A stretch of 64,000 bases of DNA from Alcanivorax sp. DP30 (GCF_009882945.1 NZ_WTUY01000003.1:140599-204598), one strand, 5' to 3'. Positions 36,940-47,611 are shown, counted from the stretch's first letter. Translations and numbers: made by a program. The notes: generated by a model from the sequence alone, not told the origin.

Positions 36940-38310
36940 ATGCACTTTTCCGAACTCGGGCTTTGTGAAGCCCTGCAAAACGCCGTTGCCGACAAGGGCT
37001 ACTCCACGCCGTCTCCGATTCAGGCCCAGGCGATTCCTGCCGTGCTGGATGGCAAGGATGTGATGGCCGCCGCCCAGACGGGCACCGGCAAGACCGCCGG
37101 TTTTACTCTTCCCCTGCTGGAGCGCCTGCGCACCGGCAAACCCGCAAGCAACAATCAGGTACGTGCCCTGGTGTTGGCCCCCACACGGGAGCTCGCGGCT
37201 CAGGTAGGCGAGAGCGTTGCCACCTACGGCAAGCATCTGCCCCTGAAATCCGCCGTGGTGTTCGGCGGGGTCAAGATCAATCCACAGATGCAGCGACTGC
37301 GTGGCGGTGTTGATATTCTGGTAGCCTGCCCCGGCCGCCTGCTGGACCTGTACCAGCAGAACGCGGTGAAGTTCGACAGGCTGGAAGTGCTCGTTCTGGA
37401 TGAAGCCGACCGCATGCTGGACATGGGCTTTATCCACGATATCCGCAAGATCCTCAGCAAACTGCCACCCAAACGGCAGAACCTGATGTTCTCCGCCACC
37501 TTCTCTCCGGAAATCCGGGCCTTGGCCAAAGGCCTGGTAAATGACCCGGTGGAGATTGATGTGAGCCCGCGCAACACCACTACCGAGCTGGTTTCCCAGT
37601 GGTTGGCGCCGGTGGACAAGAAGCGCAAGCCAGCGCTGCTGACCCACCTGATCCATGACCACAACTGGCACCAGGTACTGGTGTTCAGCCGCACCAAGCA
37701 CGGCGCCAACAAGCTGGCCAAACAGTTGGAAGGAAGCGGCATCGAGGCGGCTGCCATTCACGGCAACAAGAGCCAGAATGCCCGCACCAAGGCCCTGGCG
37801 GACTTCAAGAGTGGCAAGATCCGCGCCCTGGTGGCCACAGACATCGCCGCCCGCGGGCTCGATATCGAACAGCTGCCGCAGGTAGTGAACGTGGATCTGC
37901 CCAACGTACCGGAAGACTACGTACATCGTATCGGCCGCACCGGCCGTGCCGGCGCCACTGGCCAGGCCGTCTCTCTGGTCAGCGCGGATGAATTCCCCCA
38001 GCTCACCGATATTGAGCGGCTCACCCAGCAGCATCTGGAGCGCCGTATCGTAGCCGGCTTCGAACCGGGTGAACCGCTGCCCCAGGCTCGTCCGCTGCAA
38101 GCCCCAAAGAACAAGCGCCCCAAGAAGCCAAAGAAACCCGGCCAGAATCAGGGCCAGGCTCGCAGTCAGGCTGGCCAGAAAGACACCAGGCCTTCCGGTA
38201 ATCGCCCTCCCCGTGCAGCCAGCGGCAACAAGCCCGCCGGTGGCAATGGCCAGCAGCGCCGCCGTCGTCGCCCCAGTGGTAATCGCCCCCAGGCGAAGAC
38301 AGGGTCGTAA
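36940..38310 (+). CDS. rhlE: DEAD-box ATP-dependent RNA helicase RhlE
   Basis: RhlE unwinds short RNA duplexes and takes part in ribosome assembly and RNA turnover. The Q-motif phenylalanine and GYSTPSPIQ lie near the start, Walker A is TGTGKT (about 47-52), and [18 protein letters not shown] and [10 protein letters not shown] follow. A Lys/Arg/Gln-rich tail from about 385 to 456 ([19 protein letters not shown]) is the usual RNA-binding extension. The length of 456 residues is normal. A strong terminator follows. Confidence 0.95.
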   Translation: MHFSELGLCEALQNAVADKGYSTPSPIQAQAIPAVLDGKDVMAAAQTGTGKTAGFTLPLLERLRTGKPASNNQVRALVLAPTRELAAQVGESVATYGKHLPLKSAVVFGGVKINPQMQRLRGGVDILVACPGRLLDLYQQNAVKFDRLEVLVLDEADRMLDMGFIHDIRKILSKLPPKRQNLMFSATFSPEIRALAKGLVNDPVEIDVSPRNTTTELVSQWLAPVDKKRKPALLTHLIHDHNWHQVLVFSRTKHGANKLAKQLEGSGIEAAAIHGNKSQNARTKALADFKSGKIRALVATDIAARGLDIEQLPQVVNVDLPNVPEDYVHRIGRTGRAGATGQAVSLVSADEFPQLTDIERLTQQHLERRIVAGFEPGEPLPQARPLQAPKNKRPKKPKKPGQNQGQARSQAGQKDTRPSGNRPPRAASGNKPAGGNGQQRRRRRPSGNRPQAKTGS

Positions 38311-38375
38311 CGACTGCCACCGGTCATCCGCCCGGCATATACCTGATCGCCTCCCACAGCAGGCAATCAGGCACA

Positions 38376-38403
38376 AAAAAGGCGCCTCACGGCGCCTTTT
38401 TTT
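38376..38403. terminator. Bidirectional terminator, rhlE / convergent gene
   Basis: A ten-pair stem AAAAGGCGCC/GGCGCCTTTT with a TCAC loop has A and T tracts on both sides, between two convergent genes. Confidence 0.88.
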
Positions 38404-38439
38404 CGCTTATTGTCTGCAGTCTGAAGCGTGCGGTGCATC

Positions 38440-39114
38440 CTATCGCTTCATCAACAACGTGGCGTAATGCCCCATGTAGCCTTTCAGCTCGTCGTTGTTC
38501 AGGTCTCTCAGCACCTTGTTGTTCACCGAGTGCACTGCCTTGCGGCTGCCATCCACCCCCACGTTCAGGGCTTTCTGGGTCACGAATCCGATCTTCACTT
38601 CCTTGGTATTCACCAGAAACACTTCATCAATGATCTTGTCTGCCATCTCACCCATGACGCGGGTGACCAGCGCCACATCCTCGGTGCCACGGCCTTCTTC
38701 ACACAGAGAGCAGGCCTTGCTGAAATCCGCGGCAAAGCTGTCATCCACCGGGAAGGAAATATACGGATGATTGTTGTTATCCTCACCGGCCTGCCAGTAC
38801 ATCTGCTTCACATTCTCCACCACCGGCGCAAACTCAGCGTTGGAGACTTTCTTGAAGATCTGGCGAGTCAGCATGCTGGACGCCTTGCCCGCGGTGGACA
38901 CGGCAAAATCGATCACCTTCTTCTGGCCACTGGACAGGTTGGCCATGTTGGCGGGCTCGACCAGGAACAGGCTGATTACCCGGTCGGTGAGATGATCAGC
39001 CATGTGTATGAACTTCTCGGCGCTATCCTTGCGGCCGTGCTCAACAGCGTGAAGAAAATCTTCGGTGCTGTTCACCAGCGCCGGGTTTGCGGGAATCGCC
39101 ACCACGTTCTGCAT
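38440..39114 (-). CDS. Conserved protein of unknown function, cytoplasmic
   Basis: I do not recognise this 224-residue protein. It has no signal peptide and no membrane helix, and is predicted mostly helical. A central CSLCEEG segment holds two cysteines. The C-terminus ends LNNDELKGYMGHYATLLMKR. The pattern of moderate charge and full length without internal repeats supports a real gene. It converges with rhlE on a shared terminator and lies about 150 bases from the next gene. Confidence 0.75.
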   Translation of the reverse strand: MQNVVAIPANPALVNSTEDFLHAVEHGRKDSAEKFIHMADHLTDRVISLFLVEPANMANLSSGQKKVIDFAVSTAGKASSMLTRQIFKKVSNAEFAPVVENVKQMYWQAGEDNNNHPYISFPVDDSFAADFSKACSLCEEGRGTEDVALVTRVMGEMADKIIDEVFLVNTKEVKIGFVTQKALNVGVDGSRKAVHSVNNKVLRDLNNDELKGYMGHYATLLMKR

Positions 39115-39267
39115 GTATGTAATCCTTGCCTGTCGATATCTTTCCGGGATAACCCCGTTAAACCGTCAATATTACGGCTCAGTCAGGGACAGGGAAACCG
39201 CCGCAGGGCCCGAATTACAAAGCGCATACGTCAATACCGCAGAGAAAGTACAACACCGCCGCCAGAC

Positions 39268-39753
39268 TCAAGGATTGACCCGCGGCTGAATATCCACCGG
39301 CGGCGTGGTCAACATGGTCCCATCCATGGCACAGTCTGGCCCCAACGCCACCGACGAGAAAGTGGCAGCAGCGTTGTGGTTGGTCCATTCCAGAGTGACT
39401 GGCCCCGGACCACATACGCCTCCCAGCAACGGAACCCGCACCTTCACCTGCATATCCTTCACGGTGAGCTGGCCAGGATGATCCACCTGCCCCTGCCAGG
39501 GCAGGCCCAGAGCCTTGATGCTTTTACAAAGCGGATTGAAACCACCGAAATAGACAGCGGTCACCGTGATCTCTCCATGGGTATCCACTTCTCCATCGAA
39601 GGTGGTCTTACAGCTGACCGGGATGCTCCCTTTTTTCATGGCGAGTTCGCCGCTGGCGGAAAAGCCGCCCGCAGGCCTCACACTTACTGGGGTTGAGGCA
39701 GTTCCCGCAGCGGCGTTCAGCAGCAGCGTGGCAGCAATGACAGTCCTTATCAT
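39268..39753 (-). CDS. praB: PraB-like exported protein (activator of alkane oxidation family)
   Basis: A 161-residue exported protein with signal peptide (about 1-19, ending TAS). The mature part has the layout known for PraB, described in Pseudomonas as a protein activator of alkane oxidation: FSASGELAMKKGSIPVSC, FGGFNPLCKSIKALGLPW, GVCGPGPV and a final DCAMDGTMLTTPP segment. Four cysteines could form two disulfides. The ATG at 39753 was chosen because it starts a good signal peptide; the frame extends 27 codons upstream. No alkane oxidation genes are adjacent. Confidence 0.8.
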   Translation of the reverse strand: MIRTVIAATLLLNAAAGTASTPVSVRPAGGFSASGELAMKKGSIPVSCKTTFDGEVDTHGEITVTAVYFGGFNPLCKSIKALGLPWQGQVDHPGQLTVKDMQVKVRVPLLGGVCGPGPVTLEWTNHNAAATFSSVALGPDCAMDGTMLTTPPVDIQPRVNP

Positions 39754-39923
39754 TATTCTTGTCCATCCATAAATTGCACAGTGATGGTGGCATGGACAGG
39801 CCATCGTGCCAAGGTGGCAAGCCCGGAATCCCAAAAGAGGTCACAAGCGAGGGAGGTGGGAGGGAATAACAGACAAATCGCGCCGACCCGGCAGGCCGGC
39901 GCTGAAGCTAAAGCCGAACAGGG

Positions 39924-40829
39924 TCAGACCAGACGGGATCCGATGGCATAGAGGATACCGAGAATCACTGCCCACTTGGCCACCACGTAGAAGGTCTTGT
40001 TGCGGCGTTTCACAGACTTGAGAAAGTGTTTGTAGGCCAGCACGCCCTTGCCCAGCTTGTTCCCCACCCCGGTATGATCCGGGTTCAGGTTGTCGATGAA
40101 GAACAATCGGTTGAAGAACCAGCCAAAGGACCAGTAGATTTTCTCCACGAATTTCAGCTTCATGGGACGATCCACATCGGTCATCAGGATGATGCGCGGC
40201 GTGTCGGTGTTATTCCAGGCGGAATGGATGTAGGTCTCGTCGAACACCACGCTCTCACCATCACGCCAGATGTAGTCTTCCTCGTTGATGGTCAGCCCGC
40301 ATTTCTCATCGTTGGGGGTGCTCAGGCCCAGGGAATAGCGCACGGTGTAGGCAAACGGATCATGGTGACGGTTGAGTTTCTTGCCCGGCATCAACACGGC
40401 AAACAGAGCGATATTCATGGTCGGCATCTGGTCCAGCAGCGCCATGGTCTTGGGCGCCAGCTCATAGGCGGACGGCAGTTTGTTGTCGTACACCTTCAGA
40501 TAGAAGCTGGTCCATCTGCCGTCCTTGTAAAAACTGCTGGCAGGTAGATCATCCTTGGCGGTGATATTGCCCCCTTGATAAAGCGCCAGGGCCTCATCGC
40601 GGATAGTTTCCCAATTGTCTTCCAGCAGCTGCAGCTCCGGCAGGCAGGACTTGTCGATCTGCGGGGTGGTGGGAATCTTCGACAATAGATACGCCGGAAT
40701 ATTGAACGGCACCATAAAGGTGGAAAAATCCGTCAGTTGGCGCTTGAGCCCGAACGGCTTCGCATTGCGGATCCGGATAAAGACAATGCACCCCACGTAG
40801 ATCAGCAAGGCACTGATAATCACAGCCAT
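39924..40829 (-). CDS. lpxO: LpxO-like lipid A / aspartyl beta-hydroxylase
   Basis: A 301-residue Fe(II)/2-oxoglutarate dioxygenase. An N-terminal membrane helix (about 2-18) places it at the inner membrane, and RQLTDFSTFMVPFNIPAYL follows as in LpxO. The iron ligands appear as LNRHHDPFA and FDETYIHSAWN, and the 2-oxoglutarate arginine is near PRIILMTDVDRP. LpxO makes the 2-hydroxyl on lipid A secondary acyl chains. The start at 40829 has GAGAGG upstream. A general aspartyl/asparaginyl hydroxylase is the alternative. Confidence 0.85.
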   Translation of the reverse strand: MAVIISALLIYVGCIVFIRIRNAKPFGLKRQLTDFSTFMVPFNIPAYLLSKIPTTPQIDKSCLPELQLLEDNWETIRDEALALYQGGNITAKDDLPASSFYKDGRWTSFYLKVYDNKLPSAYELAPKTMALLDQMPTMNIALFAVLMPGKKLNRHHDPFAYTVRYSLGLSTPNDEKCGLTINEEDYIWRDGESVVFDETYIHSAWNNTDTPRIILMTDVDRPMKLKFVEKIYWSFGWFFNRLFFIDNLNPDHTGVGNKLGKGVLAYKHFLKSVKRRNKTFYVVAKWAVILGILYAIGSRLV

Positions 40830-41074
40830 GGTTAACCTCTCGACATACTGCGGCACAGGGCCGCTCTGAATACTGGCGGGCATTCTAAAGCAAAATGAGG
40901 CCCGAATCCGGCACTATATCCACCAGGATAGGCCACTGAACGGCCAGATATGCCCATCCTGCACTGCTGTCAGGCAACGAACCGGGTTACAGTGATGCGA
41001 CACAAACCGGCTTGAGCCAGACGCCGCCCCGGTTAGGCTTGTGCCCCTAATTAACCCGTTGAATGGAGTTGTTC

Positions 41075-41392
41075 ATGCTCAAAGGCCTGCTCATCCTCGG
41101 CACCGCTGCCGCCCTCACCGCCTGCGTCACCCCCGCTGCTCCCATCAAGGTGGCCGGCGGCAACCAGTCGGAAGGTACCGTAGTCATGTCCGTGGACTAC
41201 AACATCATGCAGAACCCGCAAACCAACTGGCAGGAAGGCCTGCAGAAAGCCAGCGCCCAGTGCATGCAATGGGGCTACACCGCTGCCATCCCCAGTGGCA
41301 AACCCAGTCAGACCTGTAGCACAAAAACCGAGAGCGGAGATTGCCTGGGCTGGACCGTCAGCAGCACCTTCCAGTGCACCGGTGGGGCTTAA
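41075..41392 (+). CDS. YecR-like lipoprotein
   Basis: A 105-residue lipoprotein. The signal peptide ends in a lipobox LTAC (cysteine at 17), and the mature protein shows the YecR pattern: VAGGNQSEGTVVMSVDY, CMQWGYTAA and a terminal FQCTGG. YecR is part of the flagellar regulon in E. coli, but its function is unknown and no flagellar genes are here. The ATG at 41075 has GGAG seven bases upstream; an earlier ATG at 41063 is less likely. A terminator follows. Confidence 0.82.
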   Translation: MLKGLLILGTAAALTACVTPAAPIKVAGGNQSEGTVVMSVDYNIMQNPQTNWQEGLQKASAQCMQWGYTAAIPSGKPSQTCSTKTESGDCLGWTVSSTFQCTGGA

Positions 41393-41434
41393 CAGCAGTA
41401 AGTCGGACGACAGACGACGATGATCGCCCCGTAG

Positions 41435-41469
41435 GGCGGAAATGCCGGCAAGGCATCTCCGCCTTTTTT
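41435..41469 (+). terminator. Terminator of the YecR-like gene
   Basis: A stem formed by GGCGGA and TCCGCC, with an inner ATGCC/GGCAT pair set, is followed by six T. Confidence 0.82.
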
Positions 41470-41682
41470 ACTCCCCACAAAAAACACGCCCCCAAACCAT
41501 CACCGCTTCCTCCCTGCCAAAACACTTCCACACCCTGAAAACACGTTCATACCCAATTTGGGGGATGTGTGGCCCCTTGGCGTTCTCCTACCCTGTCATC
41601 ACTGGGAAAACATCGTTACCGGGGCTCCGTTTGGGGAAGACCATGCCGGCGATGTTGTGAGCTGTAAACCGGGGAAACTGTC

Positions 41683-44600
41683 ATGAACACATCCAAAACG
41701 GCTACGAGCCGCGTAATCCATCACCTACTCACCGGTCTGGTGAGTTTACCGTCCATCCATCGAAGTCCCATATTCGCAGCACTGCTGGGGATGGCAGGGC
41801 TCATTGGCAGCATGCCAGCCCTGGCGGCACCGGGGGATCTGGATACCAGCTTTGGGGAAGGCGGTATTTCGTTGAGTCAGGTTGGGCCCCAACTATTTGA
41901 CGGCTCTGAGTTTTTTAACGCCATCATCCAGGACATTAATGGCAATATTGTTGCCGTCGGGCACAGCTCAAACGGCAACGCTGACGATTTCAGCATCGCC
42001 CGATATACCAGTGAGGGACAAGCGGACGTCACATTTGGCGATAACGGGATTGTCCTTACCGACCTTAGCGGCTCACTAGACCAAGCTTATTCCGTTATCG
42101 AAGACAGCAGTGGCAAGCTGGTAGTTGCTGGTGTTAGCCATAACGGAAGTGATACCGACTTCGCTCTCGCCCGGTATACCAGTGAAGGACAACTGGATAC
42201 CTCTTTCGGCGACAACGGGATTGTCATTACCGACCTCAGCGGCTCATCAGACCAGGCCTACTCCGTTATCGAAGACGGGAATGGCAAGCTGGTGGTTGCT
42301 GGCCATAGCCATAACGGAAGCGATTATGATTTTTCTCTCGCCCGTTATACCAGTGATGGGCAACTGGATACCTCCTTCGGTAACAACGGCATCGTCATCA
42401 CCGACCTCAATGCCGCCTCGAGAGATACCGCCCGATCGCTGATCAAAGATGATAGCGGCAACCTTATCGTCGCAGGATCAAGCCGAAGCGACACCAGCAG
42501 TGACTTTGACTTTGCCCTCGTACGCTATACCAATACGGGTCAACTGGACTCCTCCTTTGGTGACAACGGCATCGTCATCACCGACCTCAATGCCACCTCG
42601 AGCGATATCGCCCAATCACTGATCACAGACGATAGCGGCAAACTTATCGCCGCAGGATCTAGCCGTAGCGGCACCAACAGTGCCTTTGCCCTTGTACGCT
42701 ATACCGCTACAGGTCAACTGGATACTGGTTTCGGCACCAACGGCAAGACACTTACAGATATTGGAGGTTCAGGAGGAGGGAGTTCCGTTATACAGAACGG
42801 CAATGGAGATCTTGTTGTTGCTGGTTCGAGCAATAATGACTTTGCTCTCGCCCGCTACACCAGTGAGGGGCAGCTGGATGCTTCTTTCGGCGACAATGGC
42901 ATGGCTATCACAGACATCAGCACTCAGGACAGCGCCAGATCGGCAATGGAAGATGCCAACGGAAACCTGGTTCTGGCCGGATTTAGCCGAAACAGCAGCA
43001 ACCTCGACTTTACCCTTGCCAGCTTTACCAGTGAAGGCCAACTGAATACCAGCTTTGGCGACAATGGCATTGTGATCACAAGCCAGAAGTTCAGTAAAGA
43101 CCAGGCCCGATCGATCATCACCGACAGCAGCGGCAAATTGATTGTTGCAGGTCATAGCTACACTGTAACCGGTACTGACTTTGCGCTGGCTCGCTATCTC
43201 AGTAATGGCGAACCGGATACCAGCTTTGGCTCCGAAGGCGCAGTCATCACCGACATTAGTGCCAATAGCGATTATGCCAAATCGGTCATTGAAGACAGCA
43301 ACGGCAATCTGGTGGTTGCTGGTTATAGCCATAACGGAAGCGCATATGACTTTGCTCTCGTCCGCTATACCAGCAATGGAGAACTGGATACCTCATTCGG
43401 TGATGGCGGCCTGGTGGTTACCGACATCGGCTCAAACAACGACTATGCCCACGAAGTGATTGAGGATAACAACGGCAACCTGGTCGTTGTGGGTTACACC
43501 AATAACAAGCGCTTTGACAGCAACAATTATGACTTTGTCATTGCGCGTTATACACCAGCCGGCGAATTGGACACTACATTTGGCGAAGCCGGCATCACCG
43601 TTATGGGGCTTACCGGCAATGATTATGCGCACTCTGTTATCGAAGACAGTAACGGCAACCTTGTTATCGGCGGAAGGTCCAGATCGACCTACGATAGTTA
43701 TCTGTCACTGGCACGCTTTACCAGTAACGGGATTGCAGACACGTCATTTGGTGGCAGCGGTGCCGTCACCACCCGCGTTCAGTCAAACACTGCTCACGTC
43801 TACGCACTGATTGAAGATCACGAGGGCAACCTGGTTGTTACAGGTAAAATTGACGAAGACTTCCTGCTTGCCCGGTATACCGGCGCAGGGACACCAGACA
43901 CCTCATTTGGAACCCAAGGAATTATCAGCATCGACGCTGGTTTGGGTGATACCGCGTGGTCTGTCATTGAGGATCTCAGAGGCAACCTTGTCGTGGCGGG
44001 GTATCGTGAAAGTGCCGCCCAGTACGAGCCCGTCCTCTTGAGATATACTCATGCTGGCGCACCGGACGGCGACTTCGGGGTTGATGGCATTGTCACGCTT
44101 GACGCCCCGAAGGATGCCATGGCTTACGATGTTGTGCAGAATGCCGAAGGGCACTATGTGATTGCCGGTCACAGTCGCACCCCATCCCATTTCATGCTCG
44201 CTCGTGTCTTTAGCGGCCAGGAAGACTCCGACGAGGACGGAATCAGGGACGATGAGGACAACTGCCCATTAATCATCAACCCGGACCAGCTGGACACCCC
44301 GGACGGCGATGGCATCGGCAACGCCTGTGACCCGGACAGGGATGATGACGGCATCGACAACGATACCGAGATCGCCAATGGCACCGCCCCCGACAACGCC
44401 GACTCCGATGGTGACGGCAGTGACGATAATCTGGATGCTTTCCCCAATGACCCCACGGAAACCACCGATAGCGATGGCGACAACGTGGGCGATAATACAG
44501 ATGCCTTCGCGGACAATCCCAATGCCTCCGCGGACACCGACGGCGACGGTTTCCCGGAAGACTGCAGTAACGACTGTGGCGGCCTGACACCGGACCCGTC

Positions 44601-45705
44601 CCCCAATGATGCGGATAACGATGGTCTGGTCGATAGCGAAGACAAAGTGGACGGTGACAACAATCCACCGGAAGTCACCGCACCGGCAGATATCGAGCTT
44701 GTGGCCAGCGGTGATCTGACAACAGTGGATCTGGGGACAGCCTCAGCCTATGACTTTGTCGATGGCAATATAGCCACCGTGACGCCGGATACGGCAGACG
44801 AACAGACCAGCGTGGAACTGCCTCCCGGCCGCCACATCATCACCTGGAGCGCCTCGGACGAGGCCGGTAACACCGGCACCAACACCCAGGTCGTCGACAT
44901 TTCCCCGCTGGCGCGCTTCAGCAGCACAGGCCAGACCGTGGGCGACGGCAGCCCGGTGATCCTGACCGTGGAACTGAATGGGGATGCCGTGAGTTATCCG
45001 GTGAGAATTCCGGTAGCGATCGACGTGACCTCCACTGCCACCGGCGATGACCACGATGCGGCCGAGGCTATCATCGAGATCCTGGAGGATGCCGACCCGG
45101 CCAACACTGGCACCTACGAGTTTGTAGCCACGGATGACGGCCTCACCGGTGAAGCGGACGAAACCGTGATCTTCAACCTGGTTGAGGAGAACAGCCTTGA
45201 TGTGCTGGAAAATGCCGCTCTCGATGACAACGCCAAACAGCACACGGTCACCATCACCGAGCTGAACGTGGCGCCGCTGATCAGCACCGTGACGCTGAAC
45301 TACGGTACCAGCGAGACCGTGCTCACCGGCAGCGAGCTCGAGGCACACACGGTGATCCGCAAGGATCAGGACATCACCCTGACCGCCGGCCTCACTGATG
45401 CGAACCCGGAAGACAGCCACACCTACAGCTGGATGATCAACGGCGAGCTGCAAGCTGCCACGGGGGGCACCCTGATGCTCAACCCCATGGATTACGAGCC
45501 CGGTGAGTACAGCCTCAGCGTACAGGCAGTGGATGATGCCAATCCGCCGGAGTACAGCAACACTCTGGAGGCCACGCTGACCCTGAAGAACCCGGCCCCG
45601 ACACCCGCCCCTGTCAGCGGCAGTTCCGGCGGCGGTGGTGCACTGCACTGGCTGTGGCTGCTTGCCGGTTTCCTACTTGCGCCACGGTTGCGAAGCCAAG
45701 ACTAA
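41683..45705 (+). CDS. Giant delta-60-repeat surface protein with GlyGly-CTERM tail
   Basis: A 1340-residue exported protein. After a long signal peptide (about 1-46, ending ALA) come 14 repeats of about 50-60 residues, each with a DTSFGDNGI-type motif. These are the delta-60 repeats, predicted to form a beta-propeller-like or solenoid array. Aspartate-rich thrombospondin-3-type calcium repeats follow (about 845-990), then HYR- and Calx-beta-like domains. The tail SGGGGALHWLWLLAGFLLAPRLRSQD is a GlyGly-CTERM signal. It has the same plan as the protein at 54465-58448 and is probably a paralogue. A single gene with its own terminator. Confidence 0.9.
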   Translation: MNTSKTATSRVIHHLLTGLVSLPSIHRSPIFAALLGMAGLIGSMPALAAPGDLDTSFGEGGISLSQVGPQLFDGSEFFNAIIQDINGNIVAVGHSSNGNADDFSIARYTSEGQADVTFGDNGIVLTDLSGSLDQAYSVIEDSSGKLVVAGVSHNGSDTDFALARYTSEGQLDTSFGDNGIVITDLSGSSDQAYSVIEDGNGKLVVAGHSHNGSDYDFSLARYTSDGQLDTSFGNNGIVITDLNAASRDTARSLIKDDSGNLIVAGSSRSDTSSDFDFALVRYTNTGQLDSSFGDNGIVITDLNATSSDIAQSLITDDSGKLIAAGSSRSGTNSAFALVRYTATGQLDTGFGTNGKTLTDIGGSGGGSSVIQNGNGDLVVAGSSNNDFALARYTSEGQLDASFGDNGMAITDISTQDSARSAMEDANGNLVLAGFSRNSSNLDFTLASFTSEGQLNTSFGDNGIVITSQKFSKDQARSIITDSSGKLIVAGHSYTVTGTDFALARYLSNGEPDTSFGSEGAVITDISANSDYAKSVIEDSNGNLVVAGYSHNGSAYDFALVRYTSNGELDTSFGDGGLVVTDIGSNNDYAHEVIEDNNGNLVVVGYTNNKRFDSNNYDFVIARYTPAGELDTTFGEAGITVMGLTGNDYAHSVIEDSNGNLVIGGRSRSTYDSYLSLARFTSNGIADTSFGGSGAVTTRVQSNTAHVYALIEDHEGNLVVTGKIDEDFLLARYTGAGTPDTSFGTQGIISIDAGLGDTAWSVIEDLRGNLVVAGYRESAAQYEPVLLRYTHAGAPDGDFGVDGIVTLDAPKDAMAYDVVQNAEGHYVIAGHSRTPSHFMLARVFSGQEDSDEDGIRDDEDNCPLIINPDQLDTPDGDGIGNACDPDRDDDGIDNDTEIANGTAPDNADSDGDGSDDNLDAFPNDPTETTDSDGDNVGDNTDAFADNPNASADTDGDGFPEDCSNDCGGLTPDPSPNDADNDGLVDSEDKVDGDNNPPEVTAPADIELVASGDLTTVDLGTASAYDFVDGNIATVTPDTADEQTSVELPPGRHIITWSASDEAGNTGTNTQVVDISPLARFSSTGQTVGDGSPVILTVELNGDAVSYPVRIPVAIDVTSTATGDDHDAAEAIIEILEDADPANTGTYEFVATDDGLTGEADETVIFNLVEENSLDVLENAALDDNAKQHTVTITELNVAPLISTVTLNYGTSETVLTGSELEAHTVIRKDQDITLTAGLTDANPEDSHTYSWMINGELQAATGGTLMLNPMDYEPGEYSLSVQAVDDANPPEYSNTLEATLTLKNPAPTPAPVSGSSGGGGALHWLWLLAGFLLAPRLRSQD

Positions 45706-45718
45706 ACCTCGTCATTCA

Positions 45719-45745
45719 GCCCCGCCCAGTGCGGGGCTTTTTTTT
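45719..45745 (+). terminator. Terminator of the delta-60 gene
   Basis: GCCCCGC and GCGGGGC surround CAGT and are followed by eight T. Confidence 0.88.
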
Positions 45746-45889
45746 GAGCACACCCCCACGTCACGGACACAATCACCGTAGACCGCTATCGGCGCTGCGC
45801 CCACCTTTTCAACCACCGAATCCTGCAATTGGCCTCAACCGCCTGACAGGGTAAATTGCAGGTCTCTATCCTGTTAACGAGATGCCACT

Positions 45890-47611
45890 ATGCGCAGGCC
45901 CTTCCCGATTCTTCTGGCCCTGGCGGGCCTGCTATTCACGGCCACGACCCTGGCCGAAGAACCGGCAATCACCGTAAAGGATGTGCTCGATACCGGAGAA
46001 AAAACCGAAGCCGTCAGAGAGCAGGTTCTCAATGATGAATCCTTGCAGCCTGGCGACACCCCGTTGAGCACCATGCTGGCCATTGTAGATGCCACTGAGC
46101 GGCAGGACTGGGTTGCAGCCGGGCAATACCTGGACATGCGTTACCTGCCCGCCGATATGGCCGATACCGACCCGGCCACCCTGATCAAGCAGCTCAGCAT
46201 CGTCTGGGGCCAACAGCGCATTCTGGACCTTACCCGGCTCTCCAATCAGCCCGATGGCCACCAGGATGATGGCCTGCCCAGCTACCGTGACAAGGTGGGC
46301 ACCCTGACCCTGCCTGAAGACAGGCTCACCCTCTACCTTCAGCGCATTCCCGAAGAAGGCCGCCGCGTATGGAAGATCTCCAACACCACGGTCAGAGAGA
46401 TTCCCGAGCTCTGGAATATTTTTGGCTACAACCCGGCCATCACCCAACTGGCCAACTATCTGCCGGATTTTACCTTCCTGCACATGCAGAACTGGCAGGT
46501 GGCCGGCCTGATACTGATCCTGATCGGTGCCTGGGTCATTGCCGCCCTCGCCCGACGCCTGCTACTGGCATTGCTTGAACTCTCCGATCGTTACCGCGAC
46601 ACCCTGCACCGTTTCTTTGCCGTGCCGGTGCGCTGGTTCCTGTTCTTCAAGCTGCTGCAGACCGGTGTCGCCGAGCTGGGGCTATCTATCAAGGCACGGG
46701 TCTATTTGAATGAATCCGCACTGGGCTATCTGGCCACGGTGTTCCTGGCGCTGGGCATCATTGAGCTGCTCTCCGCACTATTCCTGAGCAATGCGGCCAA
46801 TCAGAAATACTGGTCTGGCATCATTCGGCCGGTACGCACCATCCTAAAAATGATCGCCATCGTGGTGATCTTTTTACTCTGGCTGAGCGATTCCGGTTAC
46901 GACATCACCACCGTGCTCACCGGGCTCGGTATCGGCTCCATTGCTGTGGCCCTGGCCGCGCAGAAGACCCTGGAAAATGTCATCGGCGCTTTCACTCTGT
47001 ACATTGCCAAACCGATCCAGCCCGGTGACTTCTGCAAGGTCGGCACCACCGCCGGCGTCATTGAAGAAATCGGCCTGCGCTCCACCCGCATCCGGCGAAC
47101 CGATCGCAGCGTGGTGTATGTGCCCAATTCGGTGCTTTCCAGCGCCAGCATTGAGAACATCAGCGAATCCGACCTGCGCCGTTACCAGCGTGACCTGCAC
47201 ATCCGCCTGGGCGCCTCCCCGGACCAGCTGCGTAATTTGCTGGCGGATCTCAGACGCCTGATCTACAGCCACCCCCGCCTCACCGCCAAGGCAGCCCGGG
47301 TACGCTTTGTAGAAATCCTTCGCGACAGCTATCGCCTGCAGATCAACTGCTATGTGGACAGCAGCGAGTTTGGTGAGTACCTGGCAGTCAGCGAAGACTT
47401 GAACCTGCGCATCCTGGCCTTGCTACAGCAGAACAACCTGCAACTGGCCGTGCCTGTACAACAATGGGTACGCGGGGATATTTCAGCGACAAATGAAGAA
47501 GGGGCACTCCCCGGAGAAACCCTGCAGGCCTTCCCGGATTTCGCCAGTGAAGAAAAAGACGGCATGCGCGGCAGTCTGGACTACCCGGAAAAGGGTCGTG
47601 AGTCTGATTAA
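45890..47611 (+). CDS. MscS-family mechanosensitive channel
   Basis: A 573-residue channel protein with a signal peptide (about 1-22) and a periplasmic domain of about 170 residues, then several membrane helices. The pore helix region reads TTVLTGLGIGSIAVALAAQ (about 340-358), the MscS TM3 signature, and the cytoplasmic vestibule begins GDFCKVGTTAGVIEEIGLRS. The large N-terminal part resembles the longer MscS-like channels rather than MscS itself. Its role would be relief of osmotic downshock, a function expected in a marine cell. Confidence 0.92.
   Translation: MRRPFPILLALAGLLFTATTLAEEPAITVKDVLDTGEKTEAVREQVLNDESLQPGDTPLSTMLAIVDATERQDWVAAGQYLDMRYLPADMADTDPATLIKQLSIVWGQQRILDLTRLSNQPDGHQDDGLPSYRDKVGTLTLPEDRLTLYLQRIPEEGRRVWKISNTTVREIPELWNIFGYNPAITQLANYLPDFTFLHMQNWQVAGLILILIGAWVIAALARRLLLALLELSDRYRDTLHRFFAVPVRWFLFFKLLQTGVAELGLSIKARVYLNESALGYLATVFLALGIIELLSALFLSNAANQKYWSGIIRPVRTILKMIAIVVIFLLWLSDSGYDITTVLTGLGIGSIAVALAAQKTLENVIGAFTLYIAKPIQPGDFCKVGTTAGVIEEIGLRSTRIRRTDRSVVYVPNSVLSSASIENISESDLRRYQRDLHIRLGASPDQLRNLLADLRRLIYSHPRLTAKAARVRFVEILRDSYRLQINCYVDSSEFGEYLAVSEDLNLRILALLQQNNLQLAVPVQQWVRGDISATNEEGALPGETLQAFPDFASEEKDGMRGSLDYPEKGRESD

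Noticed and set aside
36901-38376. 491-codon open frame opposite rhlE
   Set aside because: Antisense shadow; it overlaps rhlE and the terminator entirely.
41401-41428. Heptamer-like GTCGGAC/GACAGAC/GACGATG run after the YecR-like gene
   Set aside because: Only three loose units and no facing array.
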